DNA of 24,694 nucleotides from Myxococcales bacterium. Lineage in GTDB: Bacteria > Myxococcota > Myxococcia > Myxococcales > Myxococcaceae. Location of the stretch: positions 5,514 to 30,207 of the forward strand of contig PMBV01000361.1 of NCBI GenBank assembly GCA_003153055.1, read 5' to 3'. The notes under the pieces were generated by a model, which did no database searches, was not told the origin of the DNA, and worked only from the letters and a program-made list of their open reading frames with translations. Below are positions 8,313 through 16,836 of this stretch, one piece after another. Position 1 is the first letter of the stretch. Each line of letters starts with the position of its first letter. Position numbers and translations under genes: made by a program.

Positions 8313-8705
8313 ATGATTTCCCCGGTGAAGGTCTTTTGCAGCCACCGTGCAGTCGACAGGCCGAGGGTGAAGGAGTTCGCCGCCAGGTTGCTCGCCCGGG
8401 GCATCGACGCCTGGTACGACGAGTGGAACCTCGAGCCGGGAGACAACCTGCTCACCAAGCTCAACGAGGGGCTCGACGAGTGTGACGCCGCGCTGGTGTT
8501 CTTCTCGAAGAACCAGTGGCTCGATGACCGGGTCGCCACGGTGATGCACAACCGCATGGAGCATGGGACGCGGGTCATTCCGGTCATTCTCGACGATGAG
8601 GCGGTGCTGCCCGCGCCGCTGAGGACCGTGGCGACGCGAACGATCGAGCAGTTCGATGAGATCGTCGCCGCCATCACCGGCGGTGAGTGCCGGGCCCAGC
8701 TCTGA
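8313..8705 (+). CDS. Small stand-alone TIR-domain protein
   Basis: 130 residues, almost all one TIR-like domain: the first strand KVFCSHR (6-12), a helix, then DAWYDEWNLEPGDNL with the acidic and glycine residues of the nucleotide-pocket loop, followed by CDAALVFFSKN and RVIPVILDD as core strands. Bacterial TIR domains often hydrolyse NAD+ or make cyclic ADP-ribose signals in anti-phage defence, while others only mediate protein contacts. No sensor or effector partner is fused or adjacent, so the role here is unknown. The start at 8313 is chosen because AAGGAG (8302-8307) sits five bases upstream and the TIR strand begins directly; an in-frame extension to 8217 has no domain content. It converges with the NUDIX gene, leaving 30 bases between stops. 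Confidence 0.8.
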   Translation: MISPVKVFCSHRAVDRPRVKEFAARLLARGIDAWYDEWNLEPGDNLLTKLNEGLDECDAALVFFSKNQWLDDRVATVMHNRMEHGTRVIPVILDDEAVLPAPLRTVATRTIEQFDEIVAAITGGECRAQL

Positions 8706-8735
8706 CGCTGGGCTGAGGCTCGCTCCCACGAACCC

Positions 8736-9239
8736 TCAGGAGGTCGGGGCAACGGGATTCCGCCCCGCGAGCCAGTCGCGCACCGCCTCCCCGGTTCCAA
8801 AAGGCCAGGCGCGCAGCTTCTCCGGGGCGATGGCCTTGTACGCCTCGAGCTCATCGCTCAGCGTCACCTGGCCCTGGGCCCGAACATGGAACGAGATGAG
8901 GACTTGGTTCCGCGGCTCGAACGGGTACACCCCGACCAGGGCGACGACCTGGCCCTCGAGGTCGAGCTCCTCGCGCACCTCGCGGAGCACTCCCGCCTGT
9001 GGGCTCTCACCTGCTTCGAGGAACCCGGTGATGAGGCCGAACACCTTCTCTGGCCAGCCCTTGCCACGGGCCAGCAACACGGCGCCCTCGTGCTCGACGA
9101 TGGCCGCCACCACCGGCGTGGGGTTTCCCCAATGCACGAAGCCACAGCCTTCCTTGGGGCAGGCGCGGCGCGGTCGACCGCCGAGCTCGAGCTCGACGAG
9201 CGGAGTGGTGCACCTGGGGCAGAACCTGAAGTCGGACAT
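8736..9239 (-). CDS. Zinc-ribbon NUDIX hydrolase
   Basis: 167 residues. The N-terminal zinc ribbon has four cysteines (Cys7, Cys10, Cys27, Cys32) as in NudC-type NADH pyrophosphatases, followed by a NUDIX fold with the box G-x5-E-x7-R-E-V-x-E-E at about 72-91. The box is complete for metal and pyrophosphate binding; the usual glycine after EE is Asp93, a tolerated change. The NudC-specific SQPWPFP signature downstream of the box is absent, so NADH is not a safe substrate call; the family hydrolyses nucleoside diphosphates linked to another moiety. The ATG at 9239 is used; an in-frame ATG at 9251 (adding MCCP) is possible and is preceded by AGGCGGG. It diverges from the fumarase gene. Confidence 0.85.
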   Translation of the reverse strand: MSDFRFCPRCTTPLVELELGGRPRRACPKEGCGFVHWGNPTPVVAAIVEHEGAVLLARGKGWPEKVFGLITGFLEAGESPQAGVLREVREELDLEGQVVALVGVYPFEPRNQVLISFHVRAQGQVTLSDELEAYKAIAPEKLRAWPFGTGEAVRDWLAGRNPVAPTS

Positions 9240-9329
9240 GGGGCAACACATAACCCGCCTGCGCTCCGAGGTTGCCCTGAACCTGGCTCCCGACATACAT
9301 GCGGTCGGCTCGCCACCGCCGAGGGACCC
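9240..9329. promoter_or_regulatory. Divergent promoter region between NUDIX and fumarase genes
   Basis: The 90-base gap holds both start regions. A perfect 7-bp inverted repeat, GGGCAAC at 9241-9247 and GTTGCCC at 9271-9277, lies beside the NUDIX start and could form a hairpin in its leader or act as an operator. No clear -35/-10 pair is visible. Confidence 0.35.
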
Positions 9330-10736
9330 ATGCTGACTCGCATCGAGACCGACACCTTTGGCCCCATCGGCGTGCCCGCCGAGCACCTGTGGGGCGCCCA
9401 GACCCAGCGCTCGCTCCACTTCTTCAAGGTCGGCACCGAGACGATGCCCCGGGAGCTCCTCGAGGCCCTGGTGCTGGTGAAGCGCGCGGCGGCCACCGTC
9501 AACGCCCAGCTCGGCGTCCTCCCGGCGCGAAAGGCCGAAGCCATCGTCCGCGCGGCCGACGAGGTGTTGCGGGGCGAGCTGCCCGACGAGTTCCCGCTCT
9601 CGGTGTGGCAGACGGGGAGCGGCACCCAGACGAACATGAACGTCAACGAGGTGCTGGCCAACCGGGCCTCGGAGGTGCTCGGTGGCGCGCGAGGTGAGGG
9701 GCGGCTCCTGCACCCGAACGACGACGTCAACCGCTCTCAGAGCTCGAACGACGTCTTCCCCACCGCGATGCACCTGGCCGTCTCCCGGTCGCTCACCCGG
9801 CGGGTGCTCCCGGCGCTCGAGGGTCTGCGCGCCGAGCTCGACGCCAAGGCCACCGCCTTCGCCAACGTCATCAAGGTCGGCCGGACCCACTTGCAAGACG
9901 CCACCCCGCTCACCCTGGGCCAGGAGCTGTCGGGCCACGTCGCGCAGCTCCGGTCCGGGGCCCTGGGCCTCGAGCGCACGCTGCCTCACCTCTGCGAGCT
10001 GGCGCTGGGGGGAACGGCCGTGGGCACGGGCCTCAACGCGCCGGCGACCTTCGGCGCCCAGGCAGCCGAGGAGCTCGCCCGGCTGACGAACCTCCCGCTG
10101 GTCAGGGCTCCCAACCCGTTCGCCGCGCTGGCGAGCTGTGACGCGCTGGTCAACACCCACGGAGCGCTGAAGACGCTGGCCACCTCGCTGTTCAAAATTG
10201 CCAACGACGTGCGCTGGCTCGCCTCGGGGCCTCGAGCCGGGCTCGGCGAGCTCGTCATTCCAGAGAACGAGCCAGGGTCCAGCATCATGCCCGGCAAGGT
10301 GAACCCCACGCAGTGCGAGATGCTCACGATGGTGTGCGCGCAGGTGATGGGGAACGACGTCGCCGTCTCTCTCGGCGGCGCCTCGGGCAACTTCGAGCTC
10401 AACGTCTTCCGGCCGCTCATCGCCCACGCCGTGCTCCAGTCGTGCCGGCTGCTGGCCGACGGCATGGAGAGCTTCCGGGCTCACTGCATCGCGGGGCTCG
10501 AGGCCGACGAGGCCCGCATTCGAGAGAACCTCTCGCGCTCGCTGATGCTGGTGACGGCGCTGGTCCCCCACCTGGGCTACGACGCGGCGGCTCGCATCGC
10601 CAAGAAGGCCCACGCCGAGGGCACGACCCTGAGGGAGGCAGCCCTGGCGCTGGCGCTGGTGACCGCCGAGCAGTTCGACCAGTGGGTGCGCCCAGAAGAC
10701 ATGGTCGGCCCTCGAGTTACCGGCGCGCGTGGGTGA
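9330..10736 (+). CDS. fumC: Fumarate hydratase, class II
   Basis: 468 residues, the usual length of oxygen-stable, iron-free class II fumarase, which interconverts fumarate and malate in the citric acid cycle in the cytoplasm as a homotetramer. Seen: the family signature [11 protein letters not shown] (316-326) containing the catalytic serine loop, [14 protein letters not shown] (95-108) and [11 protein letters not shown] (138-148) in the substrate site, and [10 protein letters not shown] (184-193) with the active-site His187. The ATG at 9330 follows a GAGGGA ribosome-binding site and begins the conserved family start ([11 protein letters not shown]). Longer in-frame ORFs would overlap the divergent NUDIX gene and are rejected. 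The small WGR-like gene follows after 50 bases and may be on the same transcript. Confidence 0.96.
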   Translation: MLTRIETDTFGPIGVPAEHLWGAQTQRSLHFFKVGTETMPRELLEALVLVKRAAATVNAQLGVLPARKAEAIVRAADEVLRGELPDEFPLSVWQTGSGTQTNMNVNEVLANRASEVLGGARGEGRLLHPNDDVNRSQSSNDVFPTAMHLAVSRSLTRRVLPALEGLRAELDAKATAFANVIKVGRTHLQDATPLTLGQELSGHVAQLRSGALGLERTLPHLCELALGGTAVGTGLNAPATFGAQAAEELARLTNLPLVRAPNPFAALASCDALVNTHGALKTLATSLFKIANDVRWLASGPRAGLGELVIPENEPGSSIMPGKVNPTQCEMLTMVCAQVMGNDVAVSLGGASGNFELNVFRPLIAHAVLQSCRLLADGMESFRAHCIAGLEADEARIRENLSRSLMLVTALVPHLGYDAAARIAKKAHAEGTTLREAALALALVTAEQFDQWVRPEDMVGPRVTGARG

Positions 10737-10786
10737 CGTCGATGCGCATGCCCCAGCCCACGGTTAGCCATTTCACTGGAGGATCG

Positions 10787-11077
10787 ATGCCCCGCATAGT
10801 GCTCACGGTTCGGCTCGAGTCGCCACCTTCCATCCGTGGCATTCAGTGGCGCGAGCTGTCTCTCACCGGTGACGTGCTGAAGCAGACGACCGGGGTGGTT
10901 GGCAAACACGAGCCACCCCAGGTCTCTCGAGAGCAGCACGCGTCACCAGCGGAGGCGGCCGAGATGCTGGAGCGGCTGGTGGCGGTGTACGGCAAGCGGG
11001 GCTTCCAGGAGGTGTCCCGTCGCACCGAGACCCTCGCCGACGCCCCTCCGGGGGCTCCGCCCGTCGATCAGGCGTGA
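10787..11077 (+). CDS. Small WGR-domain-like protein
   Basis: 96 residues. Residues about 16-76 follow the pattern of a WGR domain: an aromatic strand (IQWRELSL), a turn into TTGVVGKHEPPQ where the W-G-R stretch would lie, a helix rich in Ala and Glu, then VAVYGKRGFQEV like the K-x-x-x-G-Y/F ending of WGR domains. The W-G-R triplet itself is not kept. WGR domains bind nucleic acid or protein in PARPs and in MolR-type bacterial proteins; the role here is unknown. A strong GGAGG (10778-10782) four bases before the ATG fixes the start. It lies 50 bases after fumarase on the same strand. The 168-base gap after it shows no clear element. Confidence 0.6.
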   Translation: MPRIVLTVRLESPPSIRGIQWRELSLTGDVLKQTTGVVGKHEPPQVSREQHASPAEAAEMLERLVAVYGKRGFQEVSRRTETLADAPPGAPPVDQA

Positions 11078-11245
11078 CGCTCGCCCCGCACGCCGAAGCA
11101 CCCTGTCGACGGGCGCTGTGCTTTACTCCCAGGGCTTGGTCGTCCGCTCGCGGAGTGCCTCATGCAAACGTTGGACATCGCCCTGACTCGATTCGCGCTC
11201 GTCGAAGCCGAATGTCCGATGTCAGGCGCCGGGCCGAGGTGAGGC

Positions 11246-12943
11246 ATGGCGCTCACCGGTGGGTTCGAGGAAATCTCGTTCGAAGACCTGCTCCAGCTTC
11301 ACGCCATCTCGCGGCAGACGGTGGCGGTGAGGGTCCACCTGGGCCCGCTCGACGCCCCACCTGACGGGGTCTTCTACTTCGACGGAGGCGATCTCATCGG
11401 CGCCACGATGCGCGGTGCCGAGGGGCGGGAGGCGATTCGCCAGGTGCTGAGGTTGCGCGAGGGCCGCTTCGTGGTGGACCCGGGCGTCCGGGCGCCCAAC
11501 CCGGGGTCCAAAGACCAGCTGCGCCTGCTGGTGATGGAGGAAATCACCTCCCTCGACGAGGAGCGGGCGCTGGAGCGCTCCCAGGCGCGGTCGCTCCCAA
11601 CGGCCCCATTGAGGGCACCCGTCGACGCCTTCGCCGAGGTCACTGCCACGGCCGTGCTCCCCCTCATGCCTGTCGCCGCGCCGGAGACCCCTCCGAGCAA
11701 GGCGCTCTTCTGGCTCCTCCCGCTCTTGGGCGTGGCGCTCGTGTCGGTGCTCGCCTGGGCCGTGGCTCGGACTCCCGCCGCGCGCCCCGAGGTCGTGGCC
11801 CCGGTGCCGCCGCTCCCGCCCCCGCCCACCGTGCGCGGCGTGAAGGGCGACGAGGTGCTCCTCGGCATGGTCGCTTCGCTCACCGGCTCCAACAAGGAGG
11901 GTGGTCGGGCGATGAAGGCAGGCTGGGAGCTGGCCCTCACCGCGGCCAATGACGCGGGGGGCATCAACGGCCGCAAGCTGAGGCTCCTCACGCTGGACGA
12001 CGGCTACGATCCCTCCCGTACCGCCCAGGCGATGAAAGAGCTCGTCGATGCCCAGCAGGTCTTCGCCGTGGTGGGGAACGTCGGCACCGCCAACGCCGCC
12101 GTCGCGGCCCCCATCTGCATCGCCCAGAAGGTCGTCTTCTTCGCGCCCATGTCGGGGGCTGACCTCCTGAGGAAGAGCCCCCCGGAGCGCTACGTGTTCA
12201 ACTACCGCGCCAGCCTGGCCGAGGAGGCTTCGGCGGCGGTGCGCTACCTGGTCGACGCCAAACACATCAAGGCCGCGAGGATCGCGGTGCTCGTTCAGAA
12301 CGACACCTTCGGTGACTCTGGCTGGCGAGGGGCGACTGAAGAGCTCGAAGCTCGCGGCGTGGCGCCGTCCTCGGTGCCGCGGCTCGAATACGTCCGCAAC
12401 ACCGCCGACATCAGGCAAGCCCTGGAGCAGCTCCGCTCGACTCCTTCCGTGCAGGCCGTGGTGCTGGTGGCCACCTACAAGCCGGCGGCGACCTTCATTC
12501 GCAAGGCCAAAGACACCAGGCCCGAGCTCCTCTTCGTGGCCGTCTCGCCAGACTCGAACAGCCTGGCCCAGGAGCTCGTGGAGTCGGGGCCACAGACCAC
12601 CGAGAACGTGGTGGTGACCCAGGTGGTGCCGCTGCCCAACTCGAAGACCGACGCCACCACCCGCTATCGCCAGGCCCTCGAGCGCTTCGCTCCCACCGAG
12701 CCCATGGGGTCCACCACGCTGGAGGCGTGGATCTCCGCTCAGCTCTTCCTCGAGGGGGTGAAGCGCGCCGGGCCGGAGCTCGACACCGAGAAGCTGGTCG
12801 CGGCGCTGGAGGGCCTTGACCCGGTCGACCTCGGAACCGGCGTGCCGCTGTCCTTCGGGCCCCAGAAGCACCAGGCGAGCCAGAAGGTCTGGGGCTGGGC
12901 GCTCAAGCCCGATGGCACCTACGCCCAGGTGGACCTGGAGTGA
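11246..12943 (+). CDS. DUF4388 (PATAN) - transmembrane - LivJ-like binding protein fusion
   Basis: 565 residues with an unusual order. Residues 1 to about 105 are a DUF4388/PATAN domain (a hydrophobic LLQLHAISRQT helix, FYFDGGDLIGATMRG strand-turn, REAIRQVLRLREGRF), a cytoplasmic module common in delta-proteobacterial signalling. A linker leads to one membrane helix (LFWLLPLLGVALVSVLAWAVA, about 154-174), a proline-rich stretch, then a type I periplasmic binding fold (about 204-560) of the branched-chain amino acid (LivJ/Peripla_BP_6) class, beginning DEVLLGMVASLTG. The arrangement implies an outside ligand domain and an inside PATAN domain, so a receptor rather than a transporter component; no ABC permease or ATPase is nearby. 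The ATG follows a GAGGTGAGG ribosome-binding site. The second LivJ-like gene directly follows and is a paralogue. Confidence 0.85.
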   Translation: MALTGGFEEISFEDLLQLHAISRQTVAVRVHLGPLDAPPDGVFYFDGGDLIGATMRGAEGREAIRQVLRLREGRFVVDPGVRAPNPGSKDQLRLLVMEEITSLDEERALERSQARSLPTAPLRAPVDAFAEVTATAVLPLMPVAAPETPPSKALFWLLPLLGVALVSVLAWAVARTPAARPEVVAPVPPLPPPPTVRGVKGDEVLLGMVASLTGSNKEGGRAMKAGWELALTAANDAGGINGRKLRLLTLDDGYDPSRTAQAMKELVDAQQVFAVVGNVGTANAAVAAPICIAQKVVFFAPMSGADLLRKSPPERYVFNYRASLAEEASAAVRYLVDAKHIKAARIAVLVQNDTFGDSGWRGATEELEARGVAPSSVPRLEYVRNTADIRQALEQLRSTPSVQAVVLVATYKPAATFIRKAKDTRPELLFVAVSPDSNSLAQELVESGPQTTENVVVTQVVPLPNSKTDATTRYRQALERFAPTEPMGSTTLEAWISAQLFLEGVKRAGPELDTEKLVAALEGLDPVDLGTGVPLSFGPQKHQASQKVWGWALKPDGTYAQVDLE

Positions 12944-12957
12944 AAAGGAGACGAGCT

Positions 12958-14142
12958 GTGCACCATCGCACGTGGAGTCCGTGTGGCGCGGCGCTCATCG
13001 TGGCGCTCGCCGCGACCGAGGCGCTGGCCCAGAGCCCCGAGGGAGAGTTGACCCTGGGAATGTCAGCGCCGTTCACCGGGCTGTCCAAGGAGCTGGGCCT
13101 GCAGCTGCGCAATGGGCTCGAGGTCGCCTTCGCGGTGGCCAACGAGGCCGGTGGGGTTCACGGCCGGAGGCTGCGGCTGTTGCCGTACGACGACCGCGCC
13201 GACCCCGCGCGCACGGTCATCGCGCTGAACGAGCTCAAAGAGAAGAAGAAGGTGCTGGCGGTGATCGGCAGCGTGGGCACCTCGACGGCCGAGGTGACCG
13301 TGCCTTTCGTCAATGAGAAGCGGCTGCTCCTCTTCGGTGCCCTCTCTGGCGCGAGCACCCTGCGGAACGACCCACCGGATCGCTACGTCTTCAACTTTCG
13401 GCCCAGCTGCGCCGAGGAGACCGCGGCCATCATCCGCTATTTGGTCGAGGTGCGCCGCATCGACGTCTCGCACATCGCGGTGTTCGCCCAGGATGACTCC
13501 TTCGGCGAGGCTGGCGTCGAGGGCGTGGCCAAGGCGCTGCGCCGGTACAAGGCCGACTCGAGCAAGCTCCTCCGGGTCGGCTACAAGCGAAACACGGCCG
13601 AGGTCGACGAGGCAGTGAAGGCCATCAAGCGCGCTGGCGGGAGAGTGAAGGCGGTGGTGCTGGTGGCCAGCTACAAGCCGGCCGCCCGCTTCATCGAGAA
13701 GCTGCGTGACGCGGAGGCTGACCTCACCTTCGCCAGCGTGTCACTCGCCGGCCCCAACGAGTTGGCCGAGGAGCTGTCGCAGCTCGGCGCCACGTACGCC
13801 GACGGCGTCATCGTCACCCAGGTGGTGCCCAACCCCACCGCCCCGGCTTCGGCCATCATCAAGTACCGCGACGAGCTGAAGCGCTTCGCCCCCGGTGAGA
13901 AGCCCGGCTTCCTCTCCCTCGAGGGCTGGCTGGTGGGTCGCCTCTTCCTCGAGGGGTTGCAGCGGGCAGGAGCCTCCCCGACCTCTGACTCGCTCGTCGA
14001 GGCGTTGGAGTCGATTCACGGCCTCGATCTCGGCGTCGGTGTGCCGCTCACCTTCGGGCCATCGGAGCACCAGGCTTCGCACAAAGTCTGGGGCACGGTG
14101 ATGGACGGCACCGGCGCTTTCTCGGCCATCGAGCTCGAGTGA
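12958..14142 (+). CDS. LivJ-like ABC-type branched-chain amino acid substrate-binding protein
   Basis: 394 residues exported to the periplasm. The N-terminus has a Sec signal peptide (GAALIVALAATEALA, with cleavage after ALA, about residue 24), then a type I periplasmic binding fold starting ELTLGMSAPFTG. It shares many segments with the ligand domain of the preceding gene: VLVASYKPAARFI, the GVPLTFGPSEHQAS region and the KVWG ending, so the two are tandem paralogues. The start is GTG at 12958 because AAGGAG (12945-12950) lies seven bases upstream; a GTG at 12940, overlapping the previous stop, is possible but lacks that spacing. It is probably translated from the same mRNA as the fusion protein, and may bind the same or a related ligand. 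No permease or ATPase genes are in the window. Confidence 0.87.
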   Translation: MHHRTWSPCGAALIVALAATEALAQSPEGELTLGMSAPFTGLSKELGLQLRNGLEVAFAVANEAGGVHGRRLRLLPYDDRADPARTVIALNELKEKKKVLAVIGSVGTSTAEVTVPFVNEKRLLLFGALSGASTLRNDPPDRYVFNFRPSCAEETAAIIRYLVEVRRIDVSHIAVFAQDDSFGEAGVEGVAKALRRYKADSSKLLRVGYKRNTAEVDEAVKAIKRAGGRVKAVVLVASYKPAARFIEKLRDAEADLTFASVSLAGPNELAEELSQLGATYADGVIVTQVVPNPTAPASAIIKYRDELKRFAPGEKPGFLSLEGWLVGRLFLEGLQRAGASPTSDSLVEALESIHGLDLGVGVPLTFGPSEHQASHKVWGTVMDGTGAFSAIELE

Positions 14143-14145
14143 CGC

Positions 14146-15150
14146 TCAGGGTAGCTTCGGCGCCTTCTTGAACGTCGACTCCCCGGTGAGCGACTCGAGG
14201 AAGGCCTTGATGTTGCCCATCTCGTCGGGCGACAGCTCCACCAGGTTCAGCTTGGGGTCCGAGCCCGGCTTGAGCCCGCCCCCGACCATCACCTTGATGG
14301 CCTCGTCGAGTGTCGCGGCGCGCCCGTCGTGGAAGTAGGGCGCGGTGAGGGCCACGTTCCGCAGCGATGGGGTCTTGAACTTGTTGGTGTCGGCGTCGGC
14401 CTTGGTGGCGTCCTTCCGGCCTGGGTCCTCGCCGATGCCCGCCGAGTGGAAGTCCGAGTCGCTGAAGAAGGGAGGCGCATGGCACACGATGCACTCCGAC
14501 TTCTTGAACGTCTCCCAGCCGTCCTGCTCCTTCTGCGAGAGCGCCTTCTTGTTGCCTGCCATGAACTTGTCCCACCGCGAGGTGCCGCTCCGCAGCGCAC
14601 GGAGGAAGGCCGCCAGCGCCTTGGGCACGGTCTCCGACGTCGCTCCAGCCTCGCCACCGAAGGCCCGGTCGAACATCGCTTTGTACTGCGGAATCGCGTT
14701 CAGCTTGGCCGCCACCGCGTCGGGGTCGGCTCCCAGCTGGCCCTTCCACGCCGCGTTGCTGCAGGCCTCGAGCGTGGGCATGCGGCCGTCCCAATAGAAA
14801 CTCGAGTAGTACCCGAGGTTGAGCATCGAAGGCGCGTTGCGGGTGTTCACCTTGCCACCGACCTTGGTGTCGAAGGCCTGGCCCGAGCTGTAGGCCTTGT
14901 CGATGTGATGACAGCTCTCGCAGGCCATGGAGTCGTCCTTCGAGAGGCGCTTGTCGAAGAAGAGCTTGTACCCGAGGTCGACCCGGTCGGGCGTCGAGGG
15001 GTTGTCATCGGGTGCTTTGAGCTCGCCCAGGCCCTTGGGGGCCGGAGGTACCGCAGGCGAGGGTGGGAGCCGAACCTTGGTCGTCTTGGGGGCGCCCTCG
15101 GCCAGAACAACGGACGCGGTCACGAGCCACAGCAGGCTGAAGCGATGCAT
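14146..15150 (-). CDS. Diheme cytochrome c peroxidase / MauG family protein
   Basis: 334 residues, secreted to the periplasm by an N-terminal signal ([18 protein letters not shown]). Two heme c sites are present: CESCH (77-81) in the N-terminal, peroxidatic-type domain and CIVCH (220-224) in the electron-transfer domain, with the family segments [12 protein letters not shown] (104-115), [13 protein letters not shown] (118-130) and [17 protein letters not shown] (260-276). These enzymes reduce hydrogen peroxide with electrons from small cytochromes, or in MauG-like members oxidise proteins. Length and order match bacterial CCP. The ATG follows AGAGG. Its stop lies three bases from the stop of the convergent binding-protein gene. 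The next minus-strand gene lies 98 bases upstream. Confidence 0.9.
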   Translation of the reverse strand: MHRFSLLWLVTASVVLAEGAPKTTKVRLPPSPAVPPAPKGLGELKAPDDNPSTPDRVDLGYKLFFDKRLSKDDSMACESCHHIDKAYSSGQAFDTKVGGKVNTRNAPSMLNLGYYSSFYWDGRMPTLEACSNAAWKGQLGADPDAVAAKLNAIPQYKAMFDRAFGGEAGATSETVPKALAAFLRALRSGTSRWDKFMAGNKKALSQKEQDGWETFKKSECIVCHAPPFFSDSDFHSAGIGEDPGRKDATKADADTNKFKTPSLRNVALTAPYFHDGRAATLDEAIKVMVGGGLKPGSDPKLNLVELSPDEMGNIKAFLESLTGESTFKKAPKLP

Positions 15151-15248
15151 TCGGGGCCTCTTTGGGTTGACGGACCCGCGACGTGTAACGAGGGAATTTT
15201 CGCCTCGCCCTAGAAGAAGCTCACGGCCGGGGGCACGGGGGCACGCGC

Positions 15249-15878
15249 TCAGGGGTGGCTCTGGGCCTCCATCACCGCCAGCGAGAGGTACTGCCGCGCC
15301 GTGGTGAGGTCTCCGTTGGCTACCGCTCGTCGGGCGGCCTGCACGTCACGAAGCGCGTTGCCGGTGTACACGGCCTCGGCGGCCGAGAGGGCCTGGCCGA
15401 TGTCAGAGGAACCGTTGGCCAGTGTGCTCTGGGCGTAGACCAGCCACGAGGTGGCCGTGTCGAGGCGGGCGTGGTCCTCGGCGGCGCGGCGCTCGGTCTC
15501 CTGGCGGTGCTCCTCGGCCTCGCTCATCTGGGCCTTCACTTCGCCGAGCTGTCGATTGACGCGCTCGAGCTGGGTGGTGACCGATTCGCTCTGGGTGAGC
15601 TGCTTCTCGAGCAGGGCGGTGCGGGCTCGGAGCTCTTCGAGGTCGCGGCGGAGGCGTTCGACCTCGAGACGCTGCTGGGCGGCCGCCTCGGCCTCGGCGC
15701 GCACCTGGGCCAGGACCGCGGCCTTCGCGGCGGCGTCTTCCGCCACTTTCACCCCGGCGTCTTCCGTCGACTTCACTCCGGCATCGCCGCTCGGTCGCTT
15801 GGGCTCGACGACCCCGGCGTCGAGCGCGAGGGTCGGGGGTTGGCTCAGGCTGAGCGCGAGCAGCATCGGCAGGAGCAT
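15249..15878 (-). CDS. Secreted coiled-coil protein of unknown function
   Basis: 209 residues. A short signal peptide ([18 protein letters not shown]) is followed by a DAGV-repeat linker ([24 protein letters not shown], about 20-47), a long coiled coil rich in Ala, Glu, Arg and Leu (about 50-140) and a C-terminal helical segment (145-205) of the type seen in DUF4398-like proteins ([33 protein letters not shown]). No catalytic motif is seen. It is likely periplasmic or envelope-associated. The homology call is weak. The gene lies between the small membrane protein (65 bases upstream) and the cytochrome peroxidase (98 bases downstream) on the same strand. Confidence 0.7.
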   Translation of the reverse strand: MLLPMLLALSLSQPPTLALDAGVVEPKRPSGDAGVKSTEDAGVKVAEDAAAKAAVLAQVRAEAEAAAQQRLEVERLRRDLEELRARTALLEKQLTQSESVTTQLERVNRQLGEVKAQMSEAEEHRQETERRAAEDHARLDTATSWLVYAQSTLANGSSDIGQALSAAEAVYTGNALRDVQAARRAVANGDLTTARQYLSLAVMEAQSHP

Positions 15879-15943
15879 GCGCCCAGTATGCTACGCCCAG
15901 TGGGCGCGCGCACCCCGCCTTCACAGCGGAGTCGAGTGTCGGC

Positions 15944-16204
15944 TCATCGCTTGGCCCGTTTCAGGTCGGTCACGAGCCACTCGAGGTACCACCGGTACGT
16001 CTCTCCGGGGAAGCGATGGGAGAGGGCCTCCACTCGCTCGGCGAGCTGGGCACGAGCGTGGCTTCGCGGGAGGTGCGCGAGCTGGAGGTAGGAGCGGGTC
16101 AGCTCGGCGATGGGGTTCGGGGGGCGAAGCAACAGCCCGAGCAGGAGGACCAGCCCGAAGACGGCCGCTGTCCCTTCGAGGAGTAGGAGGGGGAACGGGC
16201 TCAT
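15944..16204 (-). CDS. Small single-span membrane protein
   Basis: 86 residues not matched to a family. One hydrophobic helix (residues about 4-27, PFPLLLLEGTAAVFGLVLLLGLLL) is followed by a basic, probably cytoplasmic, helical tail with arginine and histidine and an aromatic cluster (YRWYLEW). Its ATG overlaps the stop codon of the site-2-protease-like gene upstream (ATGA, 16201-16204), so the two are translationally coupled and probably act together, for example as partner or adaptor. This role is inference from coupling alone. Confidence 0.7.
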   Translation of the reverse strand: MSPFPLLLLEGTAAVFGLVLLLGLLLRPPNPIAELTRSYLQLAHLPRSHARAQLAERVEALSHRFPGETYRWYLEWLVTDLKRAKR

Positions 16205-16836
16205 GGGGTCTCGTCCCTCCGGGCGTCCTCGATGAGCTGGGCGGCGAGCGCCCTCGCCTCAGCGTGGTGTGGGTCGTCGGGGCTGAGCTTTCGGGCCGCC
16301 TCGACCTCGTAGACGACTCCGCGCCGACCTCGCACCCGCGCTCGGAGCCGGCGGCCGAGGAGCCACGGCAGCTTCCAGGCCTCGGCTCCGTCGAGCGGCC
16401 CGAAGGGAACGAGGTTCACGGCGAAGAGCCAGGCATTGCTCTGGGTCGCGACCTCGAGCAGCGGTGCCGGCCACCCGGTGGGCGCGAGCGTCGCCGCGGC
16501 GAGCACGGCGGCCTGGGCGATGAGACCTCCCCAGGCGACGAAGGCCTGCCCGAGTGAAGACCGGTAGCCGGAGCACTCACAGGTTCCACCGAAGCCGGTG
16601 AGCTCGAGCCGTGTCACCCGGCCCCCGACGAGCCAGGCCGCGGCCAGGTGCCCGAGCGCGTGAAGGCCCAGGAGCCCCAGCACCAGCAGCCACTCCAGCG
16701 GCGCGAAGCGGAAACCAGACAGCAGGAGCGGGCCCAACAGCAGCGTCCAGTCGAGCTGGAGCGGCACGCCTGCGAGGGTAAGGCGCCAACGCACCAGGCG
16801 ATGATACTCCAACTCGGTGGCTCGCCGGTCTGGCAC
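16201..16836 (-). CDS. Site-2-protease (M50)-like membrane protein lacking the catalytic Glu
   Basis: 211 residues with several hydrophobic segments (about 21-40, 46-70, 98-118, 130-143). Architecture and motif positions match M50 intramembrane metalloproteases: the zinc motif HExxH appears as HALGH (59-63) and the third-ligand motif as NLVPFGPLDG (141-150) with Asp149. Both zinc histidines and Asp are kept, but the general-base glutamate is alanine (Ala60), so proteolysis is not expected. It may be a pseudoprotease that binds or holds a membrane client. The start is GTG at 16836; the start is uncertain because no strong ribosome-binding site precedes it. It is coupled by ATGA to the 86-residue membrane protein. 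Confidence 0.75.
   Translation of the reverse strand: MPDRRATELEYHRLVRWRLTLAGVPLQLDWTLLLGPLLLSGFRFAPLEWLLVLGLLGLHALGHLAAAWLVGGRVTRLELTGFGGTCECSGYRSSLGQAFVAWGGLIAQAAVLAAATLAPTGWPAPLLEVATQSNAWLFAVNLVPFGPLDGAEAWKLPWLLGRRLRARVRGRRGVVYEVEAARKLSPDDPHHAEARALAAQLIEDARRDETP

Noticed and set aside
8313..9239. TIR and NUDIX genes as a two-gene NAD-based defence module
   Set aside because: They are convergent with separate promoters, and the NUDIX lacks the NudC-specific motif; no evidence of co-regulation.
8736..10613. Long N-terminal extension of the NUDIX frame
   Set aside because: The part beyond 9239 is antisense to fumarase and has no protein family features.
11173..11217. GGACAT (11173-11178) and ATGTCC (11212-11217) inverted repeat upstream of the PATAN fusion gene
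   Set aside because: Six-base arms 33 bases apart are expected by chance; it resembles the sulfur-operon half-sites only in the trinucleotide core.
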